A DNA stretch of 61,442 nt from an uncultured Prevotella sp. (GCA_905233165.1 CAJODL010000014.1:1-61442); one strand, 5' to 3'; counted from the first letter of the stretch, positions 47,415 to 57,645 are shown. The notes: generated by a model from the letters alone, not told the origin. Numbers and translations: made by a program.

Positions 47415-50327
47415 TTATTTGTAACTTGGGAAAATATCATCTAATGTGAGTCGCTTAACTGGGCCGAGTTTCTCGAGGGCTTTGACATCGAGGTCTTTTT
47501 CCTTACCGAGAATGAGATACTTCATTGGTTTGCCCTTGATGTTCTCCTGCTCGAAGTTTACGACATCCTGCAGTGTTAGCTTTGGTATTGCCTCCCAATA
47601 CATCTTGTTGATGTCATAGTCGATGCCGAGTCTGCGTGCAGCGATGTATCTGTTGATAGCACCAGCCTTAACGGTGCGCTGGGCTGCGATGCTCTTCATC
47701 CAGTTCTGCTTTGCGGTGTTGAAAGCAGCCTCTGACTGTGGTATGGTATCGGTGATAGCCTTAAATGTATTGATGCAGTCAATCATCTTATCGTTCTGTG
47801 ATATGATGTGCTGGTTGTAGTATTCTGTATCACCCTTTCGACCCGGTGTGTTGTATCTTGCCCATGCGTTGTATGCCAGACCGCGTGTTTCGCGGAGCTC
47901 CTGGAACACGATGGCGTTCATGCCGCCACCGAAGTATTCGTTGAACATTGATACGAGTGGGAACTTCTGAATATCTAATGGTTTGCCAGCGCTGTATATC
48001 ATACGCATATTGATGTTCGGTGCATCGTATGGTGCGAGATATACCTCGTTCTCTGTTGTCAGCAGCTTGGTGTAGTATTTGTTCTCCGGAACATCCTTGA
48101 AGTTTTTTATCTTTGCGCTCGGACACTTCTCGAGAGTCTTCTTCATGTCGTTCAGGCTCTGTGGTCCCCAGTAGATTACTTCGTGCTTCAGGGAAGTGAG
48201 ACCTTTCAGGAGTTCTGTGAATGTCTCAGGCTTCATAGCGCGCATCTCGCTGACGCTTGGTACGTTTGTGAAAGGATTACGCTCACCGTAGAGACCGTAG
48301 CTGACGAGGGCGCTGTAGCAGTTGCTCTGTCTGTTGCGTGATTCCATGCGGGCCTTTGCGGTCTGGTCGAGCAGTTTGTTATATACGGCTGTGTCAGACT
48401 TCAGGTCTTGCAGCAGGTCTTCCATCATGGCGATGGCCTTTGGCATATTCTCCTGAAGACCTGAGACGGTGATTGTTGTTGTCTCGTCACCGACGCTGAC
48501 GCCGTAAGAACATGCAATGTCATAGAAGTCTCTCTGTATTTGCTCCAGACTCTTCTTGTTTGTGCCGAGGAGGCCCATGTAACCGGCTGCGATGTCATAG
48601 CGCATGTCTGCCAGTTCTCCGAAGTCGAAGCGATAGGAGAGGAAGAAGCGGTCGTCTGTTGTGTTCTGCTTGTAGATTACGGGGAGTCCGTTCTTGGTGG
48701 TGCTGAAGGTAAGTTCTTTGTTGAAGTCGATGAACTGTGGCTGTATGTCTTCCACCTTCTTCTCCATGAAGTCCGTCATGAACTTACTGCGCATATCGCG
48801 GTTGCTGGATATCGGTGTAATCTCCGGCTTGTCAATCTTTACTATCGTGGTGTCTTCTCCCTGACGTTTGTAGAGTACTACGTATCCGTCGGTGATATGT
48901 TCCTTTGCCCATGATATGATGTCAGCCTTTGTGAGTTTGCTGAGGCGGTCCAGCTGGGTAATGTTCTGTTCCCAAGGCACGTCGTCGATGAAGCAGTCAA
49001 CCATCTGGCGTACGCGGCTGACGTTGCTGTCGAGGCTCTGCAGTTTTGAGAGCTTGGCATTGGCGATGATGCTCTTCATTATTCCCTCGTCCCAATCGCC
49101 GTTCTTCAGTTTCTCCACTTCTGCCAGCAGCAGGTCTTTTACTTCGTCGAGAGTCTGGCCCTCGTTAGGCGAACCGGATAGGAGGAAGAGGCTGTAGTCC
49201 TTCAGCTCCATTGTGTTACTGCCTGCACCGAGAGTCTTCATCTTGTTGTTGAGGTCGGTGTCTATCAGTCCCACTTTGCCGTTGCTGAGCAGCATATCCA
49301 TCATGGTGAGGGTATCAATCTGCAGCGATGATGCGCCCTTCATTCTCCATGCTATCGCAACATTCTGTATCTCCTTGCCGAGCACGGTGGTGTCTGACGG
49401 AGTGGTGAAGACAGGCTGCTCAGGGAATGTCCTGCCGGGTACCTTTGTCATAGTGCCGTCGTTCTTCCAACTGCCGAAATATTGTTCCAACATCGCTATC
49501 GTCTTGTCAGGGTCGAGGTCGCCTGCCATACAGATGGCGATGTTGTTTGGAACGTAATACTTTTTATAATAGTTCATGATGGCCACCTGTGACGGGTTCT
49601 TCAGGTGCTCCTGTGTGCCTATGGTGGTCTGTGTGCCGTATGAATGACTTGGGAACAGCTTGTGCAGCAAAGCATAGTATGCCTTGTTGTTATCCTTTGT
49701 CATAGAGATATTCTTCTCTTCATAAACAGCCTCCAGCTCAGTGTGGAATCCGCGCATCACCATGTTCTGGAAACGGTCGCTCTGTACCATGCACCATCTC
49801 TCCAGTTCGTTGGACGGGATGTCCTCCACATAGCATGTCACGTCATACGATGTGAAGGCGTTGGTGCCTTGGCTGCCGATGGCGGTCATCATCTTGTCGT
49901 ATTCATTAGGAATGAAATACTGTGCTGCAATCTGCGACACAGAGTCAATCTCGTGATACTTTGCCTTGCGCTGTGTCGGGTCAGTCAGGGTGCGGTGCTC
50001 CTCGTAGAGCGAACAAATCTTGTCGAGTAGGGGCTTTTCTGCTTCATAGTTTGCTGTGCCGAACGATGGTGTGCCCTTGAACATCAGGTGCTCCAGGTAG
50101 TGTGCCAAGCCAGTATATTCAGCCGGATCGTTCTTTGAGCCGGTATTCACGGCAATGTGTGCTGTGATACGCGGATGCTCCTTGTTGACGGAGAGATAAA
50201 CCTTCAGTCCGTTGTCAAGGGTGTAGATACGTGTCTTCATCGGGTCGCCCTTTACCTCCTCATAGCTGCGAGCCACAGAGGTGACACTTATCAGGGCGCA
50301 ACAAATAAACAGAAAAATTTTCTTCAT
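47415..50327 (-). CDS. M16 family metallopeptidase, exported, two-unit
   Basis: This 970-residue protein has a signal peptide (about 1-19) and two tandem M16 units. The first has the inverted zinc motif HYLEHLMF (HxxEH, about residues 74-78) and the later Glu ligand in LEAVYEEKNIS (about 155). The second unit lacks HxxEH, as usual for the structural half, and includes GGGMNAIVFQELRETRGLAY. M16 proteases form clam-like chambers that degrade peptides; this one would act in the periplasm. A repeat-bearing gap separates it from DUF4954. Confidence 0.95.
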   Translation of the reverse strand: MKKIFLFICCALISVTSVARSYEEVKGDPMKTRIYTLDNGLKVYLSVNKEHPRITAHIAVNTGSKNDPAEYTGLAHYLEHLMFKGTPSFGTANYEAEKPLLDKICSLYEEHRTLTDPTQRKAKYHEIDSVSQIAAQYFIPNEYDKMMTAIGSQGTNAFTSYDVTCYVEDIPSNELERWCMVQSDRFQNMVMRGFHTELEAVYEEKNISMTKDNNKAYYALLHKLFPSHSYGTQTTIGTQEHLKNPSQVAIMNYYKKYYVPNNIAICMAGDLDPDKTIAMLEQYFGSWKNDGTMTKVPGRTFPEQPVFTTPSDTTVLGKEIQNVAIAWRMKGASSLQIDTLTMMDMLLSNGKVGLIDTDLNNKMKTLGAGSNTMELKDYSLFLLSGSPNEGQTLDEVKDLLLAEVEKLKNGDWDEGIMKSIIANAKLSKLQSLDSNVSRVRQMVDCFIDDVPWEQNITQLDRLSKLTKADIISWAKEHITDGYVVLYKRQGEDTTIVKIDKPEITPISSNRDMRSKFMTDFMEKKVEDIQPQFIDFNKELTFSTTKNGLPVIYKQNTTDDRFFLSYRFDFGELADMRYDIAAGYMGLLGTNKKSLEQIQRDFYDIACSYGVSVGDETTTITVSGLQENMPKAIAMMEDLLQDLKSDTAVYNKLLDQTAKARMESRNRQSNCYSALVSYGLYGERNPFTNVPSVSEMRAMKPETFTELLKGLTSLKHEVIYWGPQSLNDMKKTLEKCPSAKIKNFKDVPENKYYTKLLTTENEVYLAPYDAPNINMRMIYSAGKPLDIQKFPLVSMFNEYFGGGMNAIVFQELRETRGLAYNAWARYNTPGRKGDTEYYNQHIISQNDKMIDCINTFKAITDTIPQSEAAFNTAKQNWMKSIAAQRTVKAGAINRYIAARRLGIDYDINKMYWEAIPKLTLQDVVNFEQENIKGKPMKYLILGKEKDLDVKALEKLGPVKRLTLDDIFPSYK

Positions 50328-50362
50328 TTCAAAACTTTAAACTATTATCTATTAACTTTTAA

Positions 50363-51940
50363 CTAGTTCAACGAGTTTATAAACTCCTGCACCATCTCTT
50401 CCGAGACGTCTCCCATGTCATACTCTTTCTCAGCATCCTTGCGTATGTAGCTCAGCCACTCTTCGTGTGCCTGCTCCATGTCGCCGTCGTTGTCAGAGAA
50501 TCCCTTCCATTGTGCATAGCTGTCGAAGACGTCGCTGAATCTCTCTTCGAGGGTGTCGATAGACGGAATGTCGCCGTTCATGATGTCTTCCTTTATCTGG
50601 TCGAGGGCCTCTGTCGGCATCAGCAGTCCGAGCATATCGGTCCATTCGCCCGGGGTATTGGCATTGCCGTACATTCTCAGTGCGAGGTTGTAATATTGCA
50701 GACCCTTTGCCAAGGCGGTGGAAGGAATGACAAATCCCTCTCCTTTATAATAATCAGCATCATAGCCCTGTTCGTTCTGCAATGACTCAAGGTACTTTAT
50801 GCCGTCCTTTACCTTCTGTATTACAAAAGGAGAGAGCCAGTCGAATGTGATGAACGACTTTCTGCCGCTCTGTGGGCGTTTGTCGCGCTTAGGCCATTTC
50901 ATGACGTCGCGGTATGTGCCGACGGTGCAGAGGTTGATGCCTGGTATTACGACAGTCTTGCGGCCTTCGCCGATGACGTATGAGAACGGCAGCATCGATG
51001 TGTCGGGATGTGACTGTATCTTGTTCATCGCCATGCAGAATGCTCCGATGTGTGCCGGCCACAGTATGTGTGCGCTGCTGGCTGTCTTTGCGCCGCGCTC
51101 CATCGTGCCGTAGTGTATCGGGCCCATCTTGTAAGCATGGTTGGAGAAGTTGGTGCCCGAACCGGCGTTGTAGAAGGAATATTCTCCGCCGATGAGCAGC
51201 GAGCTCTTGTGATGGCTCACAGAGAACGGTCCGCAGAAGGCAGCACATGATTCACCATTGTCCATGTGGGAGTTGGCGAAGAAGACAGAGTTCTCGGATG
51301 TGAAGCCGCGTCCTATGTGGCACGCCTCACCGACAAAGGTGTCGTAAATCTTTGCGCCATCTACAATGGTAGCGCCGGCCTGTGCTATGACATTCTCCAT
51401 TATGACGTCGTCGCCGATGTATATGTTAGCCTCCGGGGTGGGGGATAAGGTGCAGTCCACGAGGCGTGAAGCGCCGGAGAGTTCGCAGTATGCTCCGATG
51501 TTCACATTGGTGAGTTCGCGGCAGTCGCTGATGGTTACGCCGTCGCCGATGGTGGTGCATGGCACGCTGTTCTCCTTTACGTGCTGGGCTACAAGTTCCT
51601 TTATCTTGTTGAAGAGAGGTTTATTGTCCACGTTGCGCACCATGAGGGCTGCTGTCTGTGATGTCAGGCCGCTGTAGAGTATCAGGTTGCCGTCGCCGGC
51701 TTCGTTCTGTACGCTGATGGTGACGTTCTCGCCAAAAGTGGCACCGTCGGTGGTGCGGATGATGCCGACGTTACGGATGTGTACTCCGCTGCCGATGCGC
51801 ACTTCGCCGTCGAAGCCTGCGTTGTGAATGCCGGCAGGGTCAAAGTCGTCCGTCACCATCACCTGTTGCCAGTCGCTTGAATAACAGCCCTGAGCCTCAA
51901 GCTCTTCAATTTCATGCTGTAAAAGATTTCTGTAGTTCAT
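50363..51940 (-). CDS. DUF4954 left-handed beta-helix protein
   Basis: This roughly 525-residue protein begins with a short helix, followed by a long run of hexapeptide-type turns (about 40-300), for example VRIGSGVHIRNVGII, ATFGENVTI, NIYIGDDVIMENVIAQAGATIVDGAKI. These form a left-handed parallel beta-helix like that of acyl- and nucleotidyl-transferases. A helical C-terminus (about 390-525) follows. The DUF4954 family is Bacteroidetes-typical and its function is unknown; the fold suggests a transferase. ATG 51940 is preferred because the nine codons before it come from tandem repeats. No signal peptide. Confidence 0.88.
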   Translation of the reverse strand: MNYRNLLQHEIEELEAQGCYSSDWQQVMVTDDFDPAGIHNAGFDGEVRIGSGVHIRNVGIIRTTDGATFGENVTISVQNEAGDGNLILYSGLTSQTAALMVRNVDNKPLFNKIKELVAQHVKENSVPCTTIGDGVTISDCRELTNVNIGAYCELSGASRLVDCTLSPTPEANIYIGDDVIMENVIAQAGATIVDGAKIYDTFVGEACHIGRGFTSENSVFFANSHMDNGESCAAFCGPFSVSHHKSSLLIGGEYSFYNAGSGTNFSNHAYKMGPIHYGTMERGAKTASSAHILWPAHIGAFCMAMNKIQSHPDTSMLPFSYVIGEGRKTVVIPGINLCTVGTYRDVMKWPKRDKRPQSGRKSFITFDWLSPFVIQKVKDGIKYLESLQNEQGYDADYYKGEGFVIPSTALAKGLQYYNLALRMYGNANTPGEWTDMLGLLMPTEALDQIKEDIMNGDIPSIDTLEERFSDVFDSYAQWKGFSDNDGDMEQAHEEWLSYIRKDAEKEYDMGDVSEEMVQEFINSLN

Positions 51941-51963
51941 GTTGTAATGTGAAATGTGAAAGG

Positions 51964-53259
51964 TCAATTTTCAATGTCAAACAAAAAGTCATTATACGGA
52001 TATTTCTGCACGTGGAGTTCGCGCACTTTCTTATATACCACCTCGCGGAATTCGTCAACGTTCTCCTTCGTCTTTGCCGAGATGAAGAGGCAGCTGTCGT
52101 TGAGCTTCGCCATCCACGTCCGTTTCAGGTCTTCTAACGAAATCTCGTTCTTCTTCACGGGGGTGAGGTCGTCTTCGTCCTTCTCGTCCCATGTGTAGGC
52201 GTCGATTTTGTTGAAGACAATCATTGACGGCTTGTCGGCACATCCTAAGTCGGCGAGGGTCTTCTCTACCACCTGTATCTGGTCTTCGAAGTCGGGGTGG
52301 GAGATGTCCACGACGTGCAGCAACAGGTCGGCCTCGCGTGTCTCGTCGAGGGTCGATTTGAAGGAATCCACAAGGTCTGTGGGCAGTTTTCTGATGAATC
52401 CTACGGTATCAGCGAGCAGGAAGGGAAGGTTTTCTATCACCACCTTGCGGACGGTGGTGTCGAGGGTGGCGAACAGCTTGTTCTCGGCAAACACCTCGCT
52501 CTTGGACAGCATATTCATGATAGTGCTCTTGCCAACGTTGGTGTATCCCACGAGTGCCACGCGGATGAGTCTGCCCCTGTTCTTGCGCTGCGTCGTCTTC
52601 TGCCTGTCAATCTCCGCCAGACGTTCTTTCAGCAGCGACATGCGGTGCAGGATGATGCGTCGGTCCATCTCCAGCTGTGTCTCACCAGGTCCGCGCAGTC
52701 CCACGGAACCCTTTCCGCCGCCGCTGCCCGAGCCGCCGCCTTGTCGCTCAAGGTGCGTCCACAACCTCTGCAAGCGGGGCAGCATATAGCGATACTGCGC
52801 CAGTTCCACCTGCGTCTTGGCATTCGCAGTCTGGGCACGCATGGCGAAGATGTCGAGGATGAGGCTCGTGCGGTCGAGAATCTTTACTTTCAGTTCGTGT
52901 TCGATGTTACGGATTTGCTTTGCGCTCAGCTCGTCGTCGAATATCACCATTCCGACAGGCTGCGGGCCGTCGCCCTCCTCTGGGTAGTGCAGCTCCTCCT
53001 GCCATTCGTCGTAGGCCTTCTCCTGCGCCTCGATGTATTCGCGTATCTCCTGCAGCTTTCCCGAACCCACATACGTCACACTCGAAGGACCGTTCACCCT
53101 CTGTGTAAAACGCTTTACGGTAACGGCACCGGCAGTATCGGCCAGAAACTCCAGCTCGTCGAGATATTCCTCCGTCTTTGCTTCGTTTTGTTGAGGCGTA
53201 ATGAGTCCCACCAACACAGCCGTTTCCGCCTTCGCTTCAGATATGACAAATTCCTTCAT
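51964..53259 (-). CDS. hflX: GTPase HflX
   Basis: This 431-residue protein has the HflX N-terminal domain (about 30-190, with the glycine-rich linker GGGSGSGGGKG and GPGETQLE) and a GTPase domain. The GTPase motifs are G1 GYTNVGKST, G3 DTVGFI, G4 NKID and G5 ISAKT. HflX binds the ribosome and splits or rescues stalled 70S under stress. It has its own promoter at 53286-53317 and may lead the long minus-strand series down to the GH13 gene, although internal repeat gaps could carry other promoters. Confidence 0.97.
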   Translation of the reverse strand: MKEFVISEAKAETAVLVGLITPQQNEAKTEEYLDELEFLADTAGAVTVKRFTQRVNGPSSVTYVGSGKLQEIREYIEAQEKAYDEWQEELHYPEEGDGPQPVGMVIFDDELSAKQIRNIEHELKVKILDRTSLILDIFAMRAQTANAKTQVELAQYRYMLPRLQRLWTHLERQGGGSGSGGGKGSVGLRGPGETQLEMDRRIILHRMSLLKERLAEIDRQKTTQRKNRGRLIRVALVGYTNVGKSTIMNMLSKSEVFAENKLFATLDTTVRKVVIENLPFLLADTVGFIRKLPTDLVDSFKSTLDETREADLLLHVVDISHPDFEDQIQVVEKTLADLGCADKPSMIVFNKIDAYTWDEKDEDDLTPVKKNEISLEDLKRTWMAKLNDSCLFISAKTKENVDEFREVVYKKVRELHVQKYPYNDFLFDIEN

Positions 53260-53285
53260 GCTTCTTGTTTAGTAAATATTGGGGG

Positions 53286-53317
53286 CAAAGGTACAAATAA
53301 GTGAGCAAAAAACCAAG
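53286..53317 (-). promoter_or_regulatory. Promoter of hflX
   Basis: On the minus strand, CTTG (53314-53317) and TACCTTTG (53286-53293) are 20 nt apart. The ATG follows 26 nt later. Confidence 0.65.
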
Positions 53318-53558
53318 AAAAAAGCGTTTTTTTTGTTTTTTCAAACGAAAGTACCATTGACAGGTCGATCAATGGTATGGGTAAAATCTTCCATTCCCCA
53401 CGGATAATTCTTTAAATTGCTATGGTGAAAAAGTGCAAAGTCTATGTTCAGTCATTAAAACTACGATGTGAAATAATAAATTCACAGCGCAGATTTATAA
53501 AACCACAGTGTGAAATTAGTAAAGGTCCGTACCAAAACAAAAAAATCTCTGCACTAAT
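53318..53558. other. Gene-free stretch with hairpin and imperfect 21-nt repeats
   Basis: No ORF or known RNA is seen. It contains a perfect 9-bp inverted repeat (taccattga, 53352-53360 with 53369-53377, 8-nt loop). About three imperfect 21-22-nt units (cacagtgtgaaattagtaaa-like) lie at about 53461-53523. Confidence 0.6.
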
Positions 53559-53559
53559 A

Positions 53560-53596
53560 GAAAAAATCACCGGACTCTAAATAGAATCCGGTGATT
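53560..53596 (-). terminator. Terminator of TlpA-like thioredoxin gene
   Basis: A 10-bp stem (aatcaccgga, 53565-53574 with 53587-53596) with a 12-nt loop, followed on the minus strand by a T-run. Confidence 0.85.
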
Positions 53597-53622
53597 ATAT
53601 AAAGGATTATTAGCCCAAACCT

Positions 53623-54150
53623 TTATTTAAACAGCTCGTCGAGGTATTTGTAGAACGCTGGGTCTTCGCCTACGACGACTTTGTCAACACGGCCTTGTGG
53701 GTCGATGATTATCTTGGTGGGATAGCCCTGCACACCATACTGCTGTGCTAAGCGTGAGCCCTTGGGATTATAGACGTGCTTCCAAGGCATGTCATAGTTC
53801 GCAACGGCAGCCTTCCACTTCTCAACAGGGTCGTTGCAGTCTATGCCGATAATTTCGAACTTACCGCTGTACTTCTGGTAGTATTTCTTCATTTCGGGAA
53901 TGCCCTTGATACACCAGGGGCACCATGAGCCCCAGAAGTCGAGCACTACGTACGTGCCGCGGAATGACGACAGCGTCAGAGGCATGCCATAGATGTCGTT
54001 GAGCGTGAAGTCTGGCGCCATCATGGCATCGGTGTCTTCCTGCTCCACACGAGTAGTGGACTCAGAGTTATTAATAGCGGCATTGTTGTGCCGGGCGTCG
54101 CAAGCGCAGACCATCGCTGCACATGCAAGGGTAAAAAGAATCTTTTTCAT
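53623..54150 (-). CDS. TlpA/ResA-like thioredoxin lipoprotein
   Basis: This 175-residue protein has a signal peptide with a lipobox (MVCAC, Cys17), a short acidic linker, and a TlpA-type thioredoxin domain (about 45-175). The active site is WCPWC in DFWGSWCPWCIKG, with the cis-Pro segment GVQGYPTKIII. It likely reduces disulfides in periplasmic or envelope proteins, such as apocytochromes; an apocytochrome candidate (the CXXCH protein) lies in the window, but a link is not shown. Its own terminator follows. Upstream is recG, separated by a repeat-rich gap. Confidence 0.93.
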   Translation of the reverse strand: MKKILFTLACAAMVCACDARHNNAAINNSESTTRVEQEDTDAMMAPDFTLNDIYGMPLTLSSFRGTYVVLDFWGSWCPWCIKGIPEMKKYYQKYSGKFEIIGIDCNDPVEKWKAAVANYDMPWKHVYNPKGSRLAQQYGVQGYPTKIIIDPQGRVDKVVVGEDPAFYKYLDELFK

Positions 54151-54192
54151 AAACTTTTAACTTTTATCTTTTAACTTTTAACTATCAACTAT

Positions 54193-54228
54193 CTCCCTCC
54201 CTACGTGGGGAGGGCCGGGGTGGGGCCC
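54193..54228 (-). repeat. GC-rich palindromic element after recG
   Basis: On the minus strand, gggccccaccccggccctcc leads into a 7-bp hairpin (ccctccc, 54195-54201 with 54208-54214). It starts at the recG stop and resembles 36304-36340. Between it and the tlpA start lies a heptad tract (agttaaa/agataaa, minus strand). Confidence 0.75.
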
Positions 54229-56325
54229 CTAACTAATCGCTCCCCAGTCGATGGATGACTTCCGGAGTTCTGCGAGGCGGCTCCACAGGATGGAGTGCTC
54301 GGGGAGGTTGCAATCGGGGTCTCTCGCTATAATCTCCTGCGCCTCATCGCGTGCCATCTGTACCAGCTGGCCGTCGGTGGCGATGTTGGCAATCTTCAGG
54401 TCGAAGGCCATGCCACTCTGCTGCGTGCCCTCAAGGTCGCCGGGGCCGCGCAGCTTCAGGTCGGCCTCGGCAATGCGAAAGCCGTCATTGGTCTGACACA
54501 TGATGTCGAGGCGTTTGCGTGTTTCGGAGGAAATCTCATAGCCGCTGACGAGAATACAGTATGACTGGTCGGCACCGCGTCCTACACGTCCACGGAGTTG
54601 ATGGAGCTGCGACAGACCGAAGCGCTGGGCTTCCATGATGACCATCACGCTGGCATTGGGTACGTTGACGCCGACCTCAATCACCGTCGTTGCCACCAGC
54701 ATCTGTGTCTCACCACGCACAAAGGCCTGCATCTCGGCTTCCTTCTCGGCTGACTTCATCTTGCCGTGCACCTTGCTCATCTTGTAAGTGGGGAACACCT
54801 CCTGCAATTCCCTAAAGCCGTCTTCGAGGTTCTGGAGGTCCATCTTCTCGCTCTCCTTTATCAGCGGAAAGACGACATATACCTGTCGGCCCTTCGCCAC
54901 TTCGCGACGGATGCCTTCGTAGAGGCTCGTCTTCTGGTTGTCGTATTTATGCAGCGTCTGTATGGGCTTGCGGCCAGGCGGCAGTTCGTCGATGACACTC
55001 ACGTCAAGGTCGCCATACAACGTCATAGCAAGGGTGCGGGGAATTGGGGTCGCCGTCATCACGAGAATGTGCGGCGGATTGTCATTCTTGCCCCATAGCT
55101 TGGCCCTTTGTGCCACACCGAAGCGGTGTTGCTCGTCGATTACTGCAATGCCGAGATTGCCGAGCACCACCGTGTCTTCTATCACGGCATGTGTGCCGAC
55201 AAGTATCTTCACGTCGCCGTTGGCAAGGCCGTCCAAAATCTCAGTCCTTTTCTTGCCCTTCACAATACCCGTGAGCAGTTCCACGCGGATATCCATTCCC
55301 TTCATGAATTCCTGTATCGTGGCCAGATGTTGTTCGGCAAGTATCTCGGTGGGTGCCATCATGACGGCCTGAAAGCCGTTATCAACGGCAATGAGCATCG
55401 CCATCAGCGCCACCAGCGTCTTACCGGAACCGACGTCGCCTTGTATCAGGCGGTTCATCTGGCGACCGGTATTCATATCTTTCTGTATCTCGTGCATTAC
55501 ACGCTTCTGGGCTCCGGTGAGCTCGAACGGCAGGTTATTGTGATAGAACTCATGGAACGCCGTCCCCACCTTCGGCATCAGGTAACCCTTGTACTTCTTC
55601 CTGTTGTTCGCCACATAGCGCACAATATTCAGCTGCACATAGAAGAGTTCCTCGAACTTCAGCCTCTCACGGGCGTGCTGCATCTCGTACTGGTTGTGGG
55701 GATAGTGGATGCAGCGGATGGCTTCGTCGCGGCTGATGAAGTGGTGCTTCCTGACGATGAAGTCGGGCAACGTCTCACGCAGCGTAGGCAACTTCTGCAG
55801 CATGCCCTTCATGATGCGCTCAATGCTACGCGAGGTCATGCCGGCCTTCTTCATCTTCTCTGTAGTGTGATAGTGGGGCTGCAGACCCATATCGTCGAGC
55901 GTCATGCTGTTGACGTCGTCGATGTCGGGATGGCTTATCTGAAAGCGGTTGTTGAAAATGCCGGGACGTCCGAAGACGATATATTCGCGGTTTACCTTAT
56001 AAGATTTAATAATATATTGCACTCCCGAAAACCACACCAGGTCTATAACGCCGGTACCGTCGGAGAAATGGGCTACGAGACGCTTCTTCTTTATTCCCAT
56101 GTCGAAGGTCTCGTAGGACAGTATCCGCCCTCTTATCTGAACAAAGGGCATATCGGTCGTCAATTCGTTGATGGTATAGACCTTCGAACGGTCCACATAC
56201 TTGTAGGGGTAGTACTCTATCAGGTCGCCGACACTCATGATGCCCAACTCCTTGTTGAGCATCTGCTGACGGCTGGGGCCTACGCCTGAAATGTATTTTA
56301 TGTCCTGATCAAGAATTGATGACAT
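54229..56325 (-). CDS. recG: ATP-dependent DNA helicase RecG
   Basis: This roughly 698-residue protein has the N-terminal wedge/OB region ([27 protein letters not shown]) and the SF2 helicase core: Walker [23 protein letters not shown] (motif II), [11 protein letters not shown] (III), [14 protein letters not shown] (V) and QLRGRVGRG (VI). RecG remodels stalled replication forks and Holliday junctions. ATG 56325 is chosen; it overlaps the end of ispD by 17 bp, so the two are co-translated. It continues the minus-strand series that began with the DJ-1 gene. Confidence 0.97.
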   Translation of the reverse strand: MSSILDQDIKYISGVGPSRQQMLNKELGIMSVGDLIEYYPYKYVDRSKVYTINELTTDMPFVQIRGRILSYETFDMGIKKKRLVAHFSDGTGVIDLVWFSGVQYIIKSYKVNREYIVFGRPGIFNNRFQISHPDIDDVNSMTLDDMGLQPHYHTTEKMKKAGMTSRSIERIMKGMLQKLPTLRETLPDFIVRKHHFISRDEAIRCIHYPHNQYEMQHARERLKFEELFYVQLNIVRYVANNRKKYKGYLMPKVGTAFHEFYHNNLPFELTGAQKRVMHEIQKDMNTGRQMNRLIQGDVGSGKTLVALMAMLIAVDNGFQAVMMAPTEILAEQHLATIQEFMKGMDIRVELLTGIVKGKKRTEILDGLANGDVKILVGTHAVIEDTVVLGNLGIAVIDEQHRFGVAQRAKLWGKNDNPPHILVMTATPIPRTLAMTLYGDLDVSVIDELPPGRKPIQTLHKYDNQKTSLYEGIRREVAKGRQVYVVFPLIKESEKMDLQNLEDGFRELQEVFPTYKMSKVHGKMKSAEKEAEMQAFVRGETQMLVATTVIEVGVNVPNASVMVIMEAQRFGLSQLHQLRGRVGRGADQSYCILVSGYEISSETRKRLDIMCQTNDGFRIAEADLKLRGPGDLEGTQQSGMAFDLKIANIATDGQLVQMARDEAQEIIARDPDCNLPEHSILWSRLAELRKSSIDWGAIS

Positions 56326-56986
56326 CGGCAATCTTAAGGTCGAACGGAGTAGTTATCTTTATGTTCTCGCGGTTACCCTCTACCATAGTGACTTCCTGCC
56401 CGATAGCTTCAACAACGCTGGCATCATCGGTGAAGGCTTCGGAATAGGGTTGTTGGTTGGCCGCCTTCAGCAGTTGTATGTCGAAGGTCTGCGGAGTCTG
56501 CACTATCTTATAGTTCTCGCGATAGACATTCTTGCCTTGCGTGACATCGCGAAGAGTGTCGGTGACAGGCATGACGGGGATTACGGCTTTCTTCATGCGG
56601 GCCTCCTGATAGCAACGCTTTATGACGTCGAGGCTCACGAAGGGCCTGACACCATCGTGAATGCCGACAACGCCATCGACATCATCGGGAATGGCTTTCA
56701 ACCCGTTTTGCACCGAGTGAAAGCGCGTCTCGCCGCCGTTAACAACGGTATGGGAAACCTTGAAAGAATATTTCGTGCATAGCTCTGCCCAATATTCCTG
56801 CTGCTCCTTGGGAAGTACCAGAATAATCTCCAGCCCACCTGTGCCAGTCAGACTCTCGCCAAAACGCTGGAACTTCTCAAGCGTATGCATCAGGATGGGC
56901 TTTCCTGCTACGGGAATAAACTGCTTTGGAATCTCTCCTCCCATGCGAAGCCCCTTGCCGCCGGCAACAATGATAGCGTAATCCAT
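56309..56986 (-). CDS. ispD: 2-C-methyl-D-erythritol 4-phosphate cytidylyltransferase
   Basis: This 225-residue enzyme has the nucleotide-binding N-terminus [17 protein letters not shown], the metal/phosphate region [12 protein letters not shown] and later TDDASVVEA. These define IspD, which makes CDP-methylerythritol in the non-mevalonate isoprenoid pathway. ATG 56986 is preferred over a TTG one codon earlier. It lies 3 bp after the DJ-1 stop and overlaps recG at its 3' end. Confidence 0.95.
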   Translation of the reverse strand: MDYAIIVAGGKGLRMGGEIPKQFIPVAGKPILMHTLEKFQRFGESLTGTGGLEIILVLPKEQQEYWAELCTKYSFKVSHTVVNGGETRFHSVQNGLKAIPDDVDGVVGIHDGVRPFVSLDVIKRCYQEARMKKAVIPVMPVTDTLRDVTQGKNVYRENYKIVQTPQTFDIQLLKAANQQPYSEAFTDDASVVEAIGQEVTMVEGNRENIKITTPFDLKIADVINS

Positions 56987-56989
56987 CAA

Positions 56990-57556
56990 TTATGCATTCT
57001 GCATCAGCTTGTTGAACATCATACCTTCTCTCAAAGCGTCAGCCTTCTCCTTCTCGCCCAGCATCTCGAGAATTGCGTATGCATAGGGTAGGGTGGCTGC
57101 TGGACCGCAACCGGTGATGACGTTGCCGTCAACGGTATAGAGCTCTGCGGTATAGGTGGCGCCAGTCAACTGGTCCTCAAAACCTGGATAGCAGGTGGCA
57201 CGCTTGCCTTGCAGAAGACCAGTGCTGCCCAACACAAGGGGAGCGGCACAGATGGCACCATATTTCTTACCTGCCGCTGCATGCTTCGTTAATACTTCTC
57301 TTACAACAGAGTGCTCATTGAGGTTGTAGGCCCCAGGGAGTCCGCCAGGCAGTAACAACATGTCGGCATCGCCGAAATCAGCATCGGCAATAGCGAGGTC
57401 ACAGGCCATCTTCGTACCATGTGCCAACTCTACGGCTTCGGTGTCGTTGATACTAACGGTCTTAATGTCAATTCCAGCTCTCTTGAGAACGTCAACAACG
57501 GTTAATGCCTCGATATCTTCGGAGCCATTTGCAATGAATTCGTAAACTTTAAGCAT
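56990..57556 (-). CDS. DJ-1/PfpI family protein
   Basis: This 188-residue single-domain protein has the conserved Glu in FIANGSEDIEAL (about 14-17), the strand MLLLPGGLPGAYNL and the nucleophile elbow YGAICAAPLVLG with the reactive Cys (about 106). It is close to the YajL/DJ-1 subgroup, proposed as deglycases or oxidative-stress chaperones; the precise activity is debated. It heads the ispD-recG set, with a minus-strand -7 element at 57611-57618 facing the nadK promoter. Confidence 0.93.
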   Translation of the reverse strand: MLKVYEFIANGSEDIEALTVVDVLKRAGIDIKTVSINDTEAVELAHGTKMACDLAIADADFGDADMLLLPGGLPGAYNLNEHSVVREVLTKHAAAGKKYGAICAAPLVLGSTGLLQGKRATCYPGFEDQLTGATYTAELYTVDGNVITGCGPAATLPYAYAILEMLGEKEKADALREGMMFNKLMQNA

Positions 57557-57573
57557 ATTTTTTTAGGCTTTTA

Positions 57574-57604
57574 TTTGTTTTGTCAATTTAAAAATGTATC
57601 TTTG
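57574..57604 (+). promoter_or_regulatory. Promoter of nadK-ABC transporter
   Basis: TTTG (57574-57577) and TATCTTTG (57597-57604) are 19 nt apart. Confidence 0.75.
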
Positions 57605-57610
57605 CAGCGG

Positions 57611-57618
57611 CAAAGTTA
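57611..57618 (-). promoter_or_regulatory. -7 element of DJ-1-ispD-recG operon
   Basis: TAACTTTG on the minus strand. It lies only 6 nt beyond the nadK -7 element, so the two divergent promoters overlap and may compete. Confidence 0.6.
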
Positions 57619-57645
57619 CAAAAAAATATTTGAAAGTATAGCAAA

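Noticed and set aside
52297..53304. 335-codon plus-strand frame
   Set aside because: Antisense to hflX.
55108..56289. 393-codon plus-strand frame
   Set aside because: Antisense to recG, which carries all helicase motifs.
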